In this document: one piece after another, positions 7,800 through 14,865 of the stretch
Layout of the letters: every line of letters starts with the position of its first letter
Position numbering within the stretch: the first letter of the stretch is position 1
Assembly (NCBI GenBank): GCA_050010815.1
Contig: JBEKKH010000078.1
Location: forward strand, 1 to 18,423
Direction: 5' to 3'
Source: Palsa-504 sp050010815
GTDB taxonomy: Bacteria; Actinomycetota; Actinomycetes; Streptosporangiales; Streptosporangiaceae
Length of the DNA: 18,423 bases
Notes under the pieces: model-generated
The model's input: only the letters and a program-made list of their open reading frames with translations
Told to the model about the DNA's origin: nothing
Database searches by the model: none
Program-made: the position numbers and the translations under genes

Positions 7800-8936
7800 A
7801 TGCGAACGGTAGTGATAGGCGGCGGGGTGGCCGGATCGGCGAGCGCGATCGCGCTGGCCCGGATCGGTTCCGAGGTCGCGGTGTACGAGGCTTACGAGGA
7901 TCCGGCCGGACCGGCCGGGTCGTATGTCAGCCTGACGGTCAACGGACTGCGCGCCCTGGACGCCCTGGGCTGTCTCGAGCAGGTGCAGGAAGCTGGCTTC
8001 CCGGTCGCGCGCCAGCTCATGTGGTCGGGCCGGGGCAAGCTGCTTGGCGACGTGGCCCGGGGCCGCAGCCCCGAGGACGCGCTGCACAGCATCACGCTGA
8101 TGCGCGCCGATCTGGTTACTGCGCTGCGCGAGGAGGCGTTGCGGTCCGGCGCCCGCATCGTGACCGGTCAGCGGCTCACGGGCACCAAGGACGCGCTGGT
8201 CGCGGGCGCCGACCTGATCGTCGGGGCCGACGGCATCTGGTCGGCGACGCGCCGAGAGCTGAACCCGGAGGCGCCCCAGCCGGCCTACGCCAAGATCTAT
8301 TACATCTCCGGCATCTCGGACGGAGCTCCCATCTGGACCAAGGTATCGCAGCAGGGCTTCAACTGGATCTTCGCCGAGCGCGGCGTCTTTATCTACCTGC
8401 CCGCCCCGGACGGCTCCATCTGGTGGACGGCGCAGGTCGCCGCCCCGCAACCGCCGCCTGACCCGGCCGCGGTGAGCCTGGCCGAGCTGACGGAGCTGTT
8501 CCGCACCGAGCCGCAGGCAGCCGCCGTCCTGCAGGCGGCCACCGAGGTGCGGGCCGCGAACATCGGGCACGTGCTAGCGCCGGCGACCCGCCGGCACGAT
8601 GGCCATACCGTCCTGATCGGCGACGCCGCGCACCCGGTCGGCGCCGGGCAGGGGGCGTCGATGGCCATGGAGGACGCGGTCGTGCTGGCCAGGGAACTCG
8701 CCGCCGAGGACACCATCCCGGCGGCCCTGGCCGCCTTCGACCGGCAGCGGCACCCCCGGTCGGGCAAGCTGGCCAAGACTGAGGCCGCCAACCGGGACGC
8801 CAAGACCGCGGGCCCGATCGCGACCCGGATGCGCGAGATGATCATGCCGCACGTCTTCAATCGTTTCTACGAGAAGGCAACCGGCTGGCTCTACGACTAC
8901 GACCCAGGTTCGCTGCCCGCCCGCCAGCCCCGCTAG
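7800..8936 (+). CDS. FAD-dependent monooxygenase (PHBH/UbiH-like group A flavoprotein)
   Basis: A 378-residue flavoprotein, probably a NAD(P)H-dependent hydroxylase of an aromatic or polyketide-like compound. Visible signatures are the dinucleotide-binding GxGxxG at residues 7-12 (IGGGVAG) immediately after the start, the DG motif around Asp144 (DLIVGADGIWSATR), and the GD motif around Asp275 (VLIGDAAHPVGAGQGASMAMEDA) that contacts the FAD ribityl chain. Length fits the group A family. The ATG at 7800 fits the fold best; an in-frame GTG at 7764 would add 12 residues, and neither has a strong ribosome binding site. Its neighbour on the left is a divergent TetR-type regulator. The substrate cannot be read from the sequence. 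Confidence 0.9.
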   Translation: MRTVVIGGGVAGSASAIALARIGSEVAVYEAYEDPAGPAGSYVSLTVNGLRALDALGCLEQVQEAGFPVARQLMWSGRGKLLGDVARGRSPEDALHSITLMRADLVTALREEALRSGARIVTGQRLTGTKDALVAGADLIVGADGIWSATRRELNPEAPQPAYAKIYYISGISDGAPIWTKVSQQGFNWIFAERGVFIYLPAPDGSIWWTAQVAAPQPPPDPAAVSLAELTELFRTEPQAAAVLQAATEVRAANIGHVLAPATRRHDGHTVLIGDAAHPVGAGQGASMAMEDAVVLARELAAEDTIPAALAAFDRQRHPRSGKLAKTEAANRDAKTAGPIATRMREMIMPHVFNRFYEKATGWLYDYDPGSLPARQPR

Positions 8937-8989
8937 CGCAACGGCAGGCCGCCGTCCGCGGTCCCGACGCCGCCGGGCAGGATGAGGAC

Positions 8990-9769
8990 ATGGTCCGTTC
9001 CGCACCGCGTCATGACCGGGATGCCGGCGGCCCAGCCGAGGTGCTGGCGGCCAAGGCCGCGTTGCGGCAGGAGGTCTGGTCCGCGATGCGGGCGGCCAAG
9101 GTGGCGCGGTTCCCCGGTGCGGCCGGCCGCATACCCAACTTCACCGGGGCCGAGGCGGCGGCCGAGCGACTACGGACGCTGCCCGCGTGGCAGGCCGCCG
9201 GGACCTTGAAGGCCAACCCGGACTCGGCGCAGCTACCGGTGCGGCAGCGCGCGCTTGAGGACGGCAAGACCGTGTACATGGCGGTCCCGCGGCTGGCCGG
9301 ACCCGAGCCGTTCTTCGCCCTGGACCCCGACCACCTGAGCGAGCCTCCCCGCAAGGCGGCCTCGATCAGCGGCGCGACCCGATCCGCGCGGCGTGTCATG
9401 CTCGACGAGGTGACCCCCGTCGACCTGGTGGTGATGGGCTGCGTGGCGGCCGGCCAGGACGGCGCGCGACTCGGCAAGGGCGGCGGGTTTGCCGACCTGG
9501 AATTCGCGCTGGCCACCGCGGCGGGCCTGATCGGACCGCACACGGTATCGGTCACCACCGTGCACGAACTTCAGGTCCGTTCGGCCGGAATAATCCCGCT
9601 GACTGGCCATGATGTGCTGGTGGATTTCATAGTGACGCCGGACCGCATCATCGACTGCCGCCCCGGGCACGGACCGCGGCCGGCGGCCGGCATCTGCTGG
9701 GAGGACCTGACCGAGGAGAAAATCGCGGCCATACCCCTGCTGGCCGCGCAGTGCGCCGGCCAAGGGTAA
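8990..9769 (+). CDS. 5-formyltetrahydrofolate cyclo-ligase family protein
   Basis: A 259-residue protein. It starts at the ATG at 8990 with AGGATGAGG directly upstream. It begins with an Ala-rich helix leading to AKAALRQEVWSAM, continues with the ADLI-like core VDLVVMGCVAAGQDGARLGKGGGFADLEFAL (residues about 145-175; the LGKGGGFADLE loop is the nucleotide/substrate-binding loop of the family), and ends with VHELQV and HDVLVDFIVTPDRII. These match the MTHFS fold in its longer, MTHFSD-like version seen in actinobacteria and archaea, rather than the short canonical enzyme of about 190 residues. The canonical reaction converts 5-formyl-THF to 5,10-methenyl-THF with ATP; whether this divergent version does so is uncertain. 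It lies 53 bp after the monooxygenase gene and may be co-transcribed. Confidence 0.85.
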   Translation: MVRSAPRHDRDAGGPAEVLAAKAALRQEVWSAMRAAKVARFPGAAGRIPNFTGAEAAAERLRTLPAWQAAGTLKANPDSAQLPVRQRALEDGKTVYMAVPRLAGPEPFFALDPDHLSEPPRKAASISGATRSARRVMLDEVTPVDLVVMGCVAAGQDGARLGKGGGFADLEFALATAAGLIGPHTVSVTTVHELQVRSAGIIPLTGHDVLVDFIVTPDRIIDCRPGHGPRPAAGICWEDLTEEKIAAIPLLAAQCAGQG

Positions 9770-9900
9770 GGCGCCCCACGTTTCCTCGGCACCGTGAGGC
9801 ATACCGAAGCCCTTTACAGTTCCATGCCCGCTGCCGACACTGTTATGACACCGGGCTAACCCGGGACATTCTTGCTCCAACGGACACGCCGAGGTTCGAG

Positions 9901-10229
9901 ATGATGCGCCGTATCCACCATGTCATGGCCGTCGGCTGTGCCGTGACCGGCGCGCCCGCCAGCCCCGCCGCGACCGCGGCCGTCACCGCCCGGGACGCGT
10001 TCGTCATCACCGCGACGGGCACCGCGGCCCAGGCGGGGTCGGCGCTGCAGACCCCGCCTGCCTCAGCAGCCGACCCCTGCCTCAGCAGCCGACACTGCCG
10101 ACACTGCCGACGATGGGCCAGTGTTCCGTCTTCCCGGCGCTGCCCTGCGGGCCCGGCTATGACGCCGCCACCGGCATCGGCAGCCCGGGGCCGGAGTTCT
10201 ACAACTCGTTCGGGTCACATTCCTACTAG
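9901..10229 (+). pseudogene. Probable decayed secreted S53-type peptidase gene
   Basis: Two disconnected coding traces. From the ATG at 9901 (frame 1) comes a basic, then hydrophobic Ala-rich leader (MMRRIHHVMAVGCAVTG) resembling a signal peptide. From about 10077 in another frame, ending at the TAG at 10227-10229, comes a tail containing CGPGYDAATGIGSPGPEF. The GYDxATGxGSP pattern is typical of the C-terminus of S53 (sedolisin/kumamolisin) peptidases. The catalytic core is absent, and the two frames meet at an 18-bp repeat with a 19-bp period (10057-10093). I infer a gutted secreted-protein gene. The leader and tail may not have belonged to the same gene. Confidence 0.4.
10057..10093 (+). 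repeat. 19-bp-period direct repeat at a reading-frame break
   Basis: CCTGCCTCAGCAGCCGAC occurs at 10057-10074 and again at 10076-10093. The 19-bp period is not a multiple of three, so a duplication here shifts the frame. It is followed by a short ACACTGCCG repeat of 9 bp (about 10092-10110). Confidence 0.85.
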
Positions 10230-10240
10230 CCGACGGGCCG

Positions 10241-11643
10241 GTGCTTGAGACAGTGGTGCAAGAGACGACGGTGGGCGGGGTGTTGCGTGACGCGGCCGAG
10301 CGCGCCGCCGACACCGTCGCGCTGGTGGAGGGTACGGCCGAGCCCCGGCAGCGGCGCCGGTGGGACTACGCGGACCTGCTGGCCGACTCCGAGCGGGTCG
10401 CCCGGGCCCTGCTCGGGCGGTTCGCTCCCGGAGAGCGGGTGGCGGTGTGGGCGCCGAACTGCCCGGAGTGGCTGCTGATAGAGTTCGGGGCCGCGCTCGC
10501 GGGGCTGACGCTGGTGACGGTGAACCCGGCGCTGCGGGCCGGCGAGGTGGCGCACGTGCTCAGGGCCAGCGGCTGCCCGAGGTCAGCCCCGATGACCAGG
10601 CGCAGATTCAGTACACCTCGGGGACCACGGGCACCCCGAAGGGCGCCGTCCTGCGGCACCGGGGGATCACGAACAACGCTCGGTACTGCGCGGAGATCTT
10701 GCAGGCAGGCCCGGGCGACGTGTGGGTCAACCCGATGCCGCTGTTCCACACGGCAGGGTGCGTGCTGCTGACGCTAGGGCCGGTACAGCAGGGGTTCACC
10801 CAGGTCCTGGTGCCCGGCTTCGACCCGGGGCTGGTGCTGCACCTGTACGAGTCCGAGGCCAGCACCATGTTCGGCGGCGTGCCGACGATGCTGCTGGCGC
10901 TGCTGAACCATTCAAGCTTCAGCGGGACGGACATGTCCAGCGTCCGGTATGCCTTCGGTGGAGGTGCCACCTTCCCGCCGCCCCTAGTCCGCCGGGTGGA
11001 ATCTGAGGTGGGCGCGCCGATGTCGATCGTCTTCGCGCAAACCGAAGCCTCACCGTGCATCACTCAGACCCGGCTGGACGACACCCCGGACGACCGGGCC
11101 GAAACCCTGGGTCGTCCCCATCCACAGGTTGAGGTCATGATCACCGATCCGGCCACCGGCCAGGCCGCGCTACCCGGCGCGGTGGGCGAGATCGTGACCC
11201 GCGGCTACCACGTCATGAAGGGCTACTTCGACGATCCCGCCGCCACCCGCGAGGCGATTGACGCCGAGGGCTGGCTGCACACCGGCGACCTCGGCTCGGC
11301 CGACGAGCGCGGCTACTACCGGATCGAGGGCCGGCTCAAGGAGATGATCATCCGTGGCGGCGAGAACATCTACCCACGGGAGATCGAGCAGATCCTGTAC
11401 GCCCACCCCGCGGTGGCGGACGTCACCGTGGTCGGCGTGCCCGACGACCACTGGGGCGAGCAGGTCGCGGCCTTCATCCAGGCCGCCCCGGGCCAGCCCG
11501 CTACGCCCGAGGAGCTGACCGCCTACTGTCGCGAGCGGCTGGCCGCGCGCAAGATCCCGCGGCACTGGCGGTTCACCGATGCCTTCCCGCTCACCGCGTC
11601 GGGCAAGGTGCAGAAATTCGTTCTCCGGGAGCGATTCCGTTAG
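10241..11643 (+). pseudogene. AMP-binding acyl-CoA synthetase, broken by an internal out-of-frame deletion
   Basis: An adenylate-forming acyl-CoA ligase (ANL superfamily), whose intact relatives convert a carboxylic acid, ATP and CoA to acyl-CoA, AMP and PPi. The N-terminal part reads in frame 2 from about 10241 (VGGVLRDAAERAADTVALVE ... GERVAVWAPNCPEW ... TVNPALRAGEVAHVLRASG) and ends near 10571. From about 10573 the family continues in frame 1: LPEVSPDDQAQIQYTSGTTG (core A3), FAQTEASP, TGDLG, GRLKEMIIRGGENIYPREIE and the catalytic Lys in SGKVQKF before the stop at 11643. Relatives carry, by my recollection, about 60-75 more residues between these two parts, so sequence has been lost as well as frame. 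The start is uncertain (GTG at 10241, 10253 or 10256). An assembly error is possible but would have to remove some 200 bases. Confidence 0.8.
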
Positions 11644-11762
11644 CGACGGCACGGCAACGGGCGGGCATGCGGGAGGCGCTGGGGACGCGGCGGTGTCCGT
11701 TCGGGAAAATCGCCTGTTTCTGCATGCGGAACACGGGAGCGCCTGGATGGGCCGCCAGCGCC

Positions 11763-11778
11763 TAGGCTCGGGGCTGTG
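11763..11778 (+). promoter_or_regulatory. Probable -10 element of a leaderless transcript
   Basis: TAGGCT (TAnnnT type) at 11763-11768 lies exactly seven bases before the GTG at 11776, and no ribosome binding site precedes that start. This is the usual geometry of leaderless actinobacterial genes, with transcription beginning at the start codon. No good -35 is visible 16-18 bases upstream. It would drive the four-gene operon that follows. Confidence 0.55.
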
Positions 11779-12243
11779 ACAGACGTGCTGACCAGCGACC
11801 GGCAGGCCAAGGCCCGGCGCATGGAGGAAGCGATCCGCGGCTACTTCGACGCCTGCAACTCCGGCGACGCGGCCGCGGTGGCCGCCTACTTCGCGCCGGG
11901 CGCGGTGCACTACTTCCCGCCCGACATGTACGAAGGACCGTTCCGGGGCGGCGAGACCATCGGCGAGAAGTGGTCCTGGGCGGTGCGCACGCTCGGCTCG
12001 CGCTGGACCGTGGACGAGATCATCTGCGACCCCGACACCGACCGGGCGGTGATCGAGTGGACGCACGAGAAGACCAAGACCGGGGTGGTGCTGCGCGGCG
12101 ACGAGTGGTACCGGTTCGAGGCCGGTACCGGGCTGATCACCGAGATCCGCGCGTACTACGCCTCGCCGCAGGCCCCGGGCCTGGACCGGCTGGAACTTGG
12201 CGGGTTCCCCTACGCTGAGCGCGGTTATGCCGCCAGCAGCTGA
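11776..12243 (+). CDS. SnoaL/NTF2-like domain protein
   Basis: A 155-residue protein from a GTG. The pattern RMEEAIRGYFDACNSGDAAAVAAYFAPGAVHYFPPDMYEGPFRG, with the later WTVDEII, AVIEWTHEK and GDEWYRFE ... ITEIRAYYAS strands, is that of the single-domain cone-shaped NTF2/SnoaL fold. Members are cyclases, isomerases, dehydratases or ring-hydroxylating dioxygenase beta-subunit-like small proteins; sequence alone does not decide. It is the first gene of a tight operon with HAD, tautomerase and SDR genes, which suggests a step in processing a small, perhaps cyclic, catabolic intermediate (inference). Its end overlaps the next start by 17 bp, so the two are translationally coupled. Confidence 0.88.
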   Translation: MTDVLTSDRQAKARRMEEAIRGYFDACNSGDAAAVAAYFAPGAVHYFPPDMYEGPFRGGETIGEKWSWAVRTLGSRWTVDEIICDPDTDRAVIEWTHEKTKTGVVLRGDEWYRFEAGTGLITEIRAYYASPQAPGLDRLELGGFPYAERGYAASS

Positions 12244-12934
12244 GCGGTTCGGCGGGCTGCTGCTCGACATCGGCGGCGTGCTGCACGCCACGGGCATCCA
12301 CCTGGTCGCGCGGCTGGCCGAGCGCGAGCCCGCGGTCCGGCCGGTGCTCGAGCGGATCGGCGGGATCGCGACCGACTCAGACGAGCTGTGGCAGCAACTG
12401 CTGGCCGGCCGGGTGACCGAACGCCAGTACTGGGCGGAGCGAGCCGCCGAGCTCGGCGCCGCGGTCGGTCAGACGTGGGACACCCGGGCCATGATTCACC
12501 GGCTCTACCAGCTGCCCCGCCAGGACTGGCTGCGGGCCGAGATGATGGAGCTGGTGACCGAGGCCAAGGCGGCCGGGCTGCGGGTCGGCGCGCTGACCAA
12601 CGACCTGACCGACTTCCACGGGCCGGAGTGGGTCGACGCCCAGGAGCACCTAAAGCGGTTCGACGTCATCGTCGACGCCGGCCTGACCGGCGTGCTGAAA
12701 CCCGATCCGCGGGCGTTCCGGCACGCCGCGGCCGAACTCGGCCTGGCCGCCGAGCGGATCGTGTTCCTCGACGACATGCCGGCCAATGTGGCGGGCGCGC
12801 GCCGGGTCGGGATGACGGCGGTCCGGGTGCCATGGGACGACCCCGGGCCGGCCATCGATACCGCCAGAGACCTGCTCGGGCTGCCTGGCCCGGGTGGTGG
12901 GCCGTTAACCATTAAGGAGCAGGCATGCCGCTAG
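12227..12934 (+). CDS. HAD-family hydrolase (subfamily IA-like)
   Basis: A 235-residue haloacid-dehalogenase-superfamily hydrolase. Motif I is LLLDIGGVL with nucleophile Asp14; motif II is Thr124 in ALTND; motif III is Lys158 in VLKPDP; motif IV is Asp182-Asp183 in VFLDDMPANVAGAR. A helical cap lies between residues 20 and 100. The position two after the nucleophile is Gly16 rather than the usual general-acid Asp; YihX-like phosphatases share this DxG form, so activity is not excluded. The ATG at 12227 is preferred to an upstream TTG because the product then enters the fold at once. It overlaps the SnoaL-like gene (17 bp) and the tautomerase gene (10 bp). It is a candidate phosphatase for the phosphorylated intermediate suggested by the nearby phosphotransferase genes (inference). 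Confidence 0.9.
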   Translation: MPPAAERFGGLLLDIGGVLHATGIHLVARLAEREPAVRPVLERIGGIATDSDELWQQLLAGRVTERQYWAERAAELGAAVGQTWDTRAMIHRLYQLPRQDWLRAEMMELVTEAKAAGLRVGALTNDLTDFHGPEWVDAQEHLKRFDVIVDAGLTGVLKPDPRAFRHAAAELGLAAERIVFLDDMPANVAGARRVGMTAVRVPWDDPGPAIDTARDLLGLPGPGGGPLTIKEQACR

Positions 12935-13176
12935 TCCGCATCGACATCATGGAAGGGCGCCCGCCGGAGAAGATCCGGGAGCTGCACGGACGGGTCGCGG
13001 CCCTGGTCGCGGAGATCCTCGACACCCCGATCGACCGGGTCCGCACCTACATCACGCAGTTCCCGCCCGAGGGGTGGGGCATCGGCGGGGTTCCGGCCGA
13101 CGTGGCGCGGGGGGACGAGGTGGCGGCCCGGCGCGCGGCGACGGCCGAACGGCTCCAGGAGGGCTCCGGCACGTGA
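12925..13176 (+). CDS. 4-oxalocrotonate-tautomerase-family protein
   Basis: An 83-residue protein with the family's hallmark start MPLVRIDIMEGR. Pro2 becomes the N-terminal catalytic base Pro1 after Met removal. The beta-alpha-beta unit continues EKIRELHGRVAALVAEIL and VRTYITQFPPEGWGIGG. Such enzymes tautomerise 2-hydroxymuconate or related enols, or act as dehalogenases/decarboxylases, usually late in aromatic catabolism. A strong AAGGAG site lies 6 bases before the ATG. The coding sequence overlaps the HAD stop by 10 bp, and its own TGA overlaps the SDR start (GTGA). It is a few residues longer than 62-residue 4-OT, as in many actinobacterial members. Confidence 0.92.
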   Translation: MPLVRIDIMEGRPPEKIRELHGRVAALVAEILDTPIDRVRTYITQFPPEGWGIGGVPADVARGDEVAARRAATAERLQEGSGT

Positions 13177-13943
13177 CGGGCGCCGTTCGCTTCGGCGCGG
13201 ACGAGCAGGCGGTCGTGGTGGGGGCCACCGGCGCCATCGGCGCGGCGGTGGTCAGGCGGCTGACCGGGCGCGGGCTGCCGGTGCTGGCGGTGGCGCGTAG
13301 CAAGACTGACCTGGACGCGCTCGCGGCGGAGTGCGACCTGGTGACGCCGTGCCCGGCCGACATCGGGAGCAACGATGCGACCGAGGCCATCGCGTCGATG
13401 CTCACCGGGCCGGTACGGATCGCGGTGTTCGCGGCCGGGCTGCCGGTCCGCGGCTCGGCGGACAGCATCGACCCGGACGCGATGGCGGTCGGCAGCAACA
13501 TCAAGCTCGGCGGGCTGCTGCGGCTGCTGCATGCGGTGCGTGACCGGCTGGTGCCCGGGTCGCGGTTCGTCACGTTCGCCGGATCGCTCGGGCTCGAGCC
13601 GCGCGCGCACGAGGCCGGCCCCGGCGCGGTCAACGCCGGGGTGTTCAACCTGATGCGCCAGATCAGCCTGCTCTATGGCCCTCGCGGGGTGACGACGCAC
13701 ACGCTCAGCCCGGGCCCGGCCGACACGCCCCGGCTGCGCCGGATCGTGGCCGCGGTCGCCGCCGAGCGGGGCGCCGCAGAAGAAGACGTCTGGCAGGAGT
13801 ACGTGGCGCAGAACTCCCTGGGCCGGCTGCCGACCGCCGGCGAGCTGGCCTGGGCCGTCGAACTGCTGCTCGACCCGGAGGCCGACCTGCTGCACGGCAG
13901 CGTGCTGTACCTGGACGCGGGCGGCCACCGCGGCATTCACTGA
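13173..13943 (+). CDS. SDR-family oxidoreductase with atypical active site
   Basis: A 256-residue short-chain dehydrogenase/reductase from the GTG at 13173. CAGGAGGG (13156-13163) is its ribosome binding site and the start overlaps the tautomerase stop. The Rossmann motif is VGATGAIG (Gly17, Gly20, Gly23), followed by AVARSKTDLD and, near residues 86-90, FAAGL in place of the usual NNAG. Ser138 of the catalytic triad is present (FVTFAGSLG). However, where YxxxK is expected 12 residues later the sequence is GPGAVNAGVFNL: Pro150 replaces Tyr and Asn154 replaces Lys. LSPGPADTP and the C-terminal GSVLYLDAGG are normal. It probably binds NAD(P) but may not catalyse a standard alcohol/ketone redox step. 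It is the last gene of the operon and ends 7 bp inside the convergent IclR gene. Confidence 0.88.
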   Translation: MTGAVRFGADEQAVVVGATGAIGAAVVRRLTGRGLPVLAVARSKTDLDALAAECDLVTPCPADIGSNDATEAIASMLTGPVRIAVFAAGLPVRGSADSIDPDAMAVGSNIKLGGLLRLLHAVRDRLVPGSRFVTFAGSLGLEPRAHEAGPGAVNAGVFNLMRQISLLYGPRGVTTHTLSPGPADTPRLRRIVAAVAAERGAAEEDVWQEYVAQNSLGRLPTAGELAWAVELLLDPEADLLHGSVLYLDAGGHRGIH

Positions 13944-14743
13944 CTGGCGCGGTAGCCCAGGCGGCGTGAGATGACCCGGGCGGACTCCACCACCAGCGAG
14001 GTGGTCCGGCGCATCATCGTGCGCATCCGGGCGCTGTCGCCGACCACGCTGACCGCCGCCATGACCTTGCCGTCACGGCCCCGGATGGGCGCGCCCACCG
14101 AGACGATGCCCAGATGACCTTCCTCGTTGTTCTGCGCCCAGCCGCGCCTGGCCACCATCGTCAGCTCCGTCAGTAGCCGGTCCTTGTCGACGATGGTCCA
14201 CGGCGTCACGGCACGGGGTTGCCATTCCGTCAGCCTGCGGGTCAGCTCGTCGGCCGGCAGCGCGGCGAGCAGGATCTTGCCCGAGCTGGTCGTGTGAGCG
14301 GGCAGCCGGTGCCCGACCTGACGGAAGATGGGCAGCAGGTTGTGGCTTTCCAGCCGCTCGACGTACACCACCTCCAGGCCGTCGAGCACGGCCACGTGCA
14401 CCATCTCGCCGGTCTCGTGCCGCAGCGTGGTCAGGACGGGCAACGCCGCCTGGTGCAGGTCCACGTGCTCGGTGACGTTACTGCCCAGCTCGTACAGGAC
14501 CAGGCCCAGCCGGTACCGGCCCGGCGTGCTGCCCCGCTCGAGCAGCCGTTCGGCGGCCAGCGTGGTGACCAGCCGGTGCACGGTGCTCTTCCCCAGGCCG
14601 AGCTGGCGGGAGAGTTCGGTGATGCCGAGCTCCTGGCCGGCCCGGGAGAACGCGCGCAGCACCCGGGCCGCGTTACGTACCGACGCGAGCAGGGCACGAT
14701 CGGCCGAAACCGGCGAGGCTGACGGGGCCGGGGATACGTTCAT
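13937..14743 (-). CDS. IclR-family transcriptional regulator
   Basis: A 268-residue protein from the ATG at 14743. Residues about 20-85 form the winged helix-turn-helix (SVRNAARVLRAFSR, LGITELSRQLGLGKSTVHRLVTTL, GRYRLG). Residues 95-265 form the GAF-like effector domain, with the family's landmarks VHVAVLDGLEVVYVERLES, LPAHTTSSGKILLAAL, RGWAQNNEEGHLGIVSVGAPI and AAVSVVGDSARM. IclR-type proteins commonly regulate aromatic and carboxylate catabolism in response to pathway metabolites. It is divergent from the phosphotransferase/Rieske genes and overlaps the SDR stop by 7 bp, placing it between the two gene groups it may control. An upstream start at 14884 would add 47 residues lying in the promoter region and is rejected. 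Confidence 0.94.
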   Translation of the reverse strand: MNVSPAPSASPVSADRALLASVRNAARVLRAFSRAGQELGITELSRQLGLGKSTVHRLVTTLAAERLLERGSTPGRYRLGLVLYELGSNVTEHVDLHQAALPVLTTLRHETGEMVHVAVLDGLEVVYVERLESHNLLPIFRQVGHRLPAHTTSSGKILLAALPADELTRRLTEWQPRAVTPWTIVDKDRLLTELTMVARRGWAQNNEEGHLGIVSVGAPIRGRDGKVMAAVSVVGDSARMRTMMRRTTSLVVESARVISRRLGYRASQ

Positions 14744-14751
14744 GGTGCCCC

Positions 14752-14781
14752 ACGGTAACTCCGTTCCGCTCTGCGGGACAA
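14752..14781 (-). promoter_or_regulatory. Probable promoter of the IclR gene
   Basis: On the minus strand, TTGTCC (complement of 14776-14781) and TACCGT (complement of 14752-14757) are separated by 18 bases and form a plausible -35/-10 pair. The start codon follows eight bases after the -10, so the message would be nearly leaderless. The -35 overlaps the first GGGACAA repeat, which would allow autorepression. Inferred from pattern only. Confidence 0.45.
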
Positions 14782-14865
14782 GGTCATGGCTAACCAGGGA
14801 GGAAGGCCGTACGGTCTGGGACAAATCCCGAAATCGGCAGGGCAGCCTGGGGGTCGCGTGGGACA
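14763..14865. promoter_or_regulatory. GGGACA(A) repeats between the IclR and phosphotransferase genes
   Basis: GGGACAA occurs at 14775-14781 and 14818-14824, and GGGACA at 14860-14865, i.e. spaced 43 and 42 bp (about four helical turns). The first is also the right arm of an imperfect inverted repeat, GTTCCG/CGGGAC (14763-14768/14774-14779). The second starts a GGGA-caaa-TCCC palindrome (14819-14830). Candidate operators for the IclR-family protein encoded next door. Confidence 0.4.

Noticed and set aside
10241..10771. N-terminal acyl-CoA synthetase frame as an intact 176-residue gene
   Set aside because: After about 10571 the frame loses all family similarity, which continues in another frame; the tail is an artefact of the frame break.
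11170..12297. Minus-strand open frame of 375 codons opposite the acyl-CoA synthetase and SnoaL-like genes
   Set aside because: No motif or ribosome binding site; the sense strand carries recognisable families throughout.
14786..14857. ATG at 14786 as the start of the ATP-binding subunit
   Set aside because: The added 24 residues have no family similarity, and the segment holds the repeat/operator candidates. The GTG at 14858 gives the normal N-terminus, although the AGGGAGGAAGG at 14796-14806 leaves some doubt.
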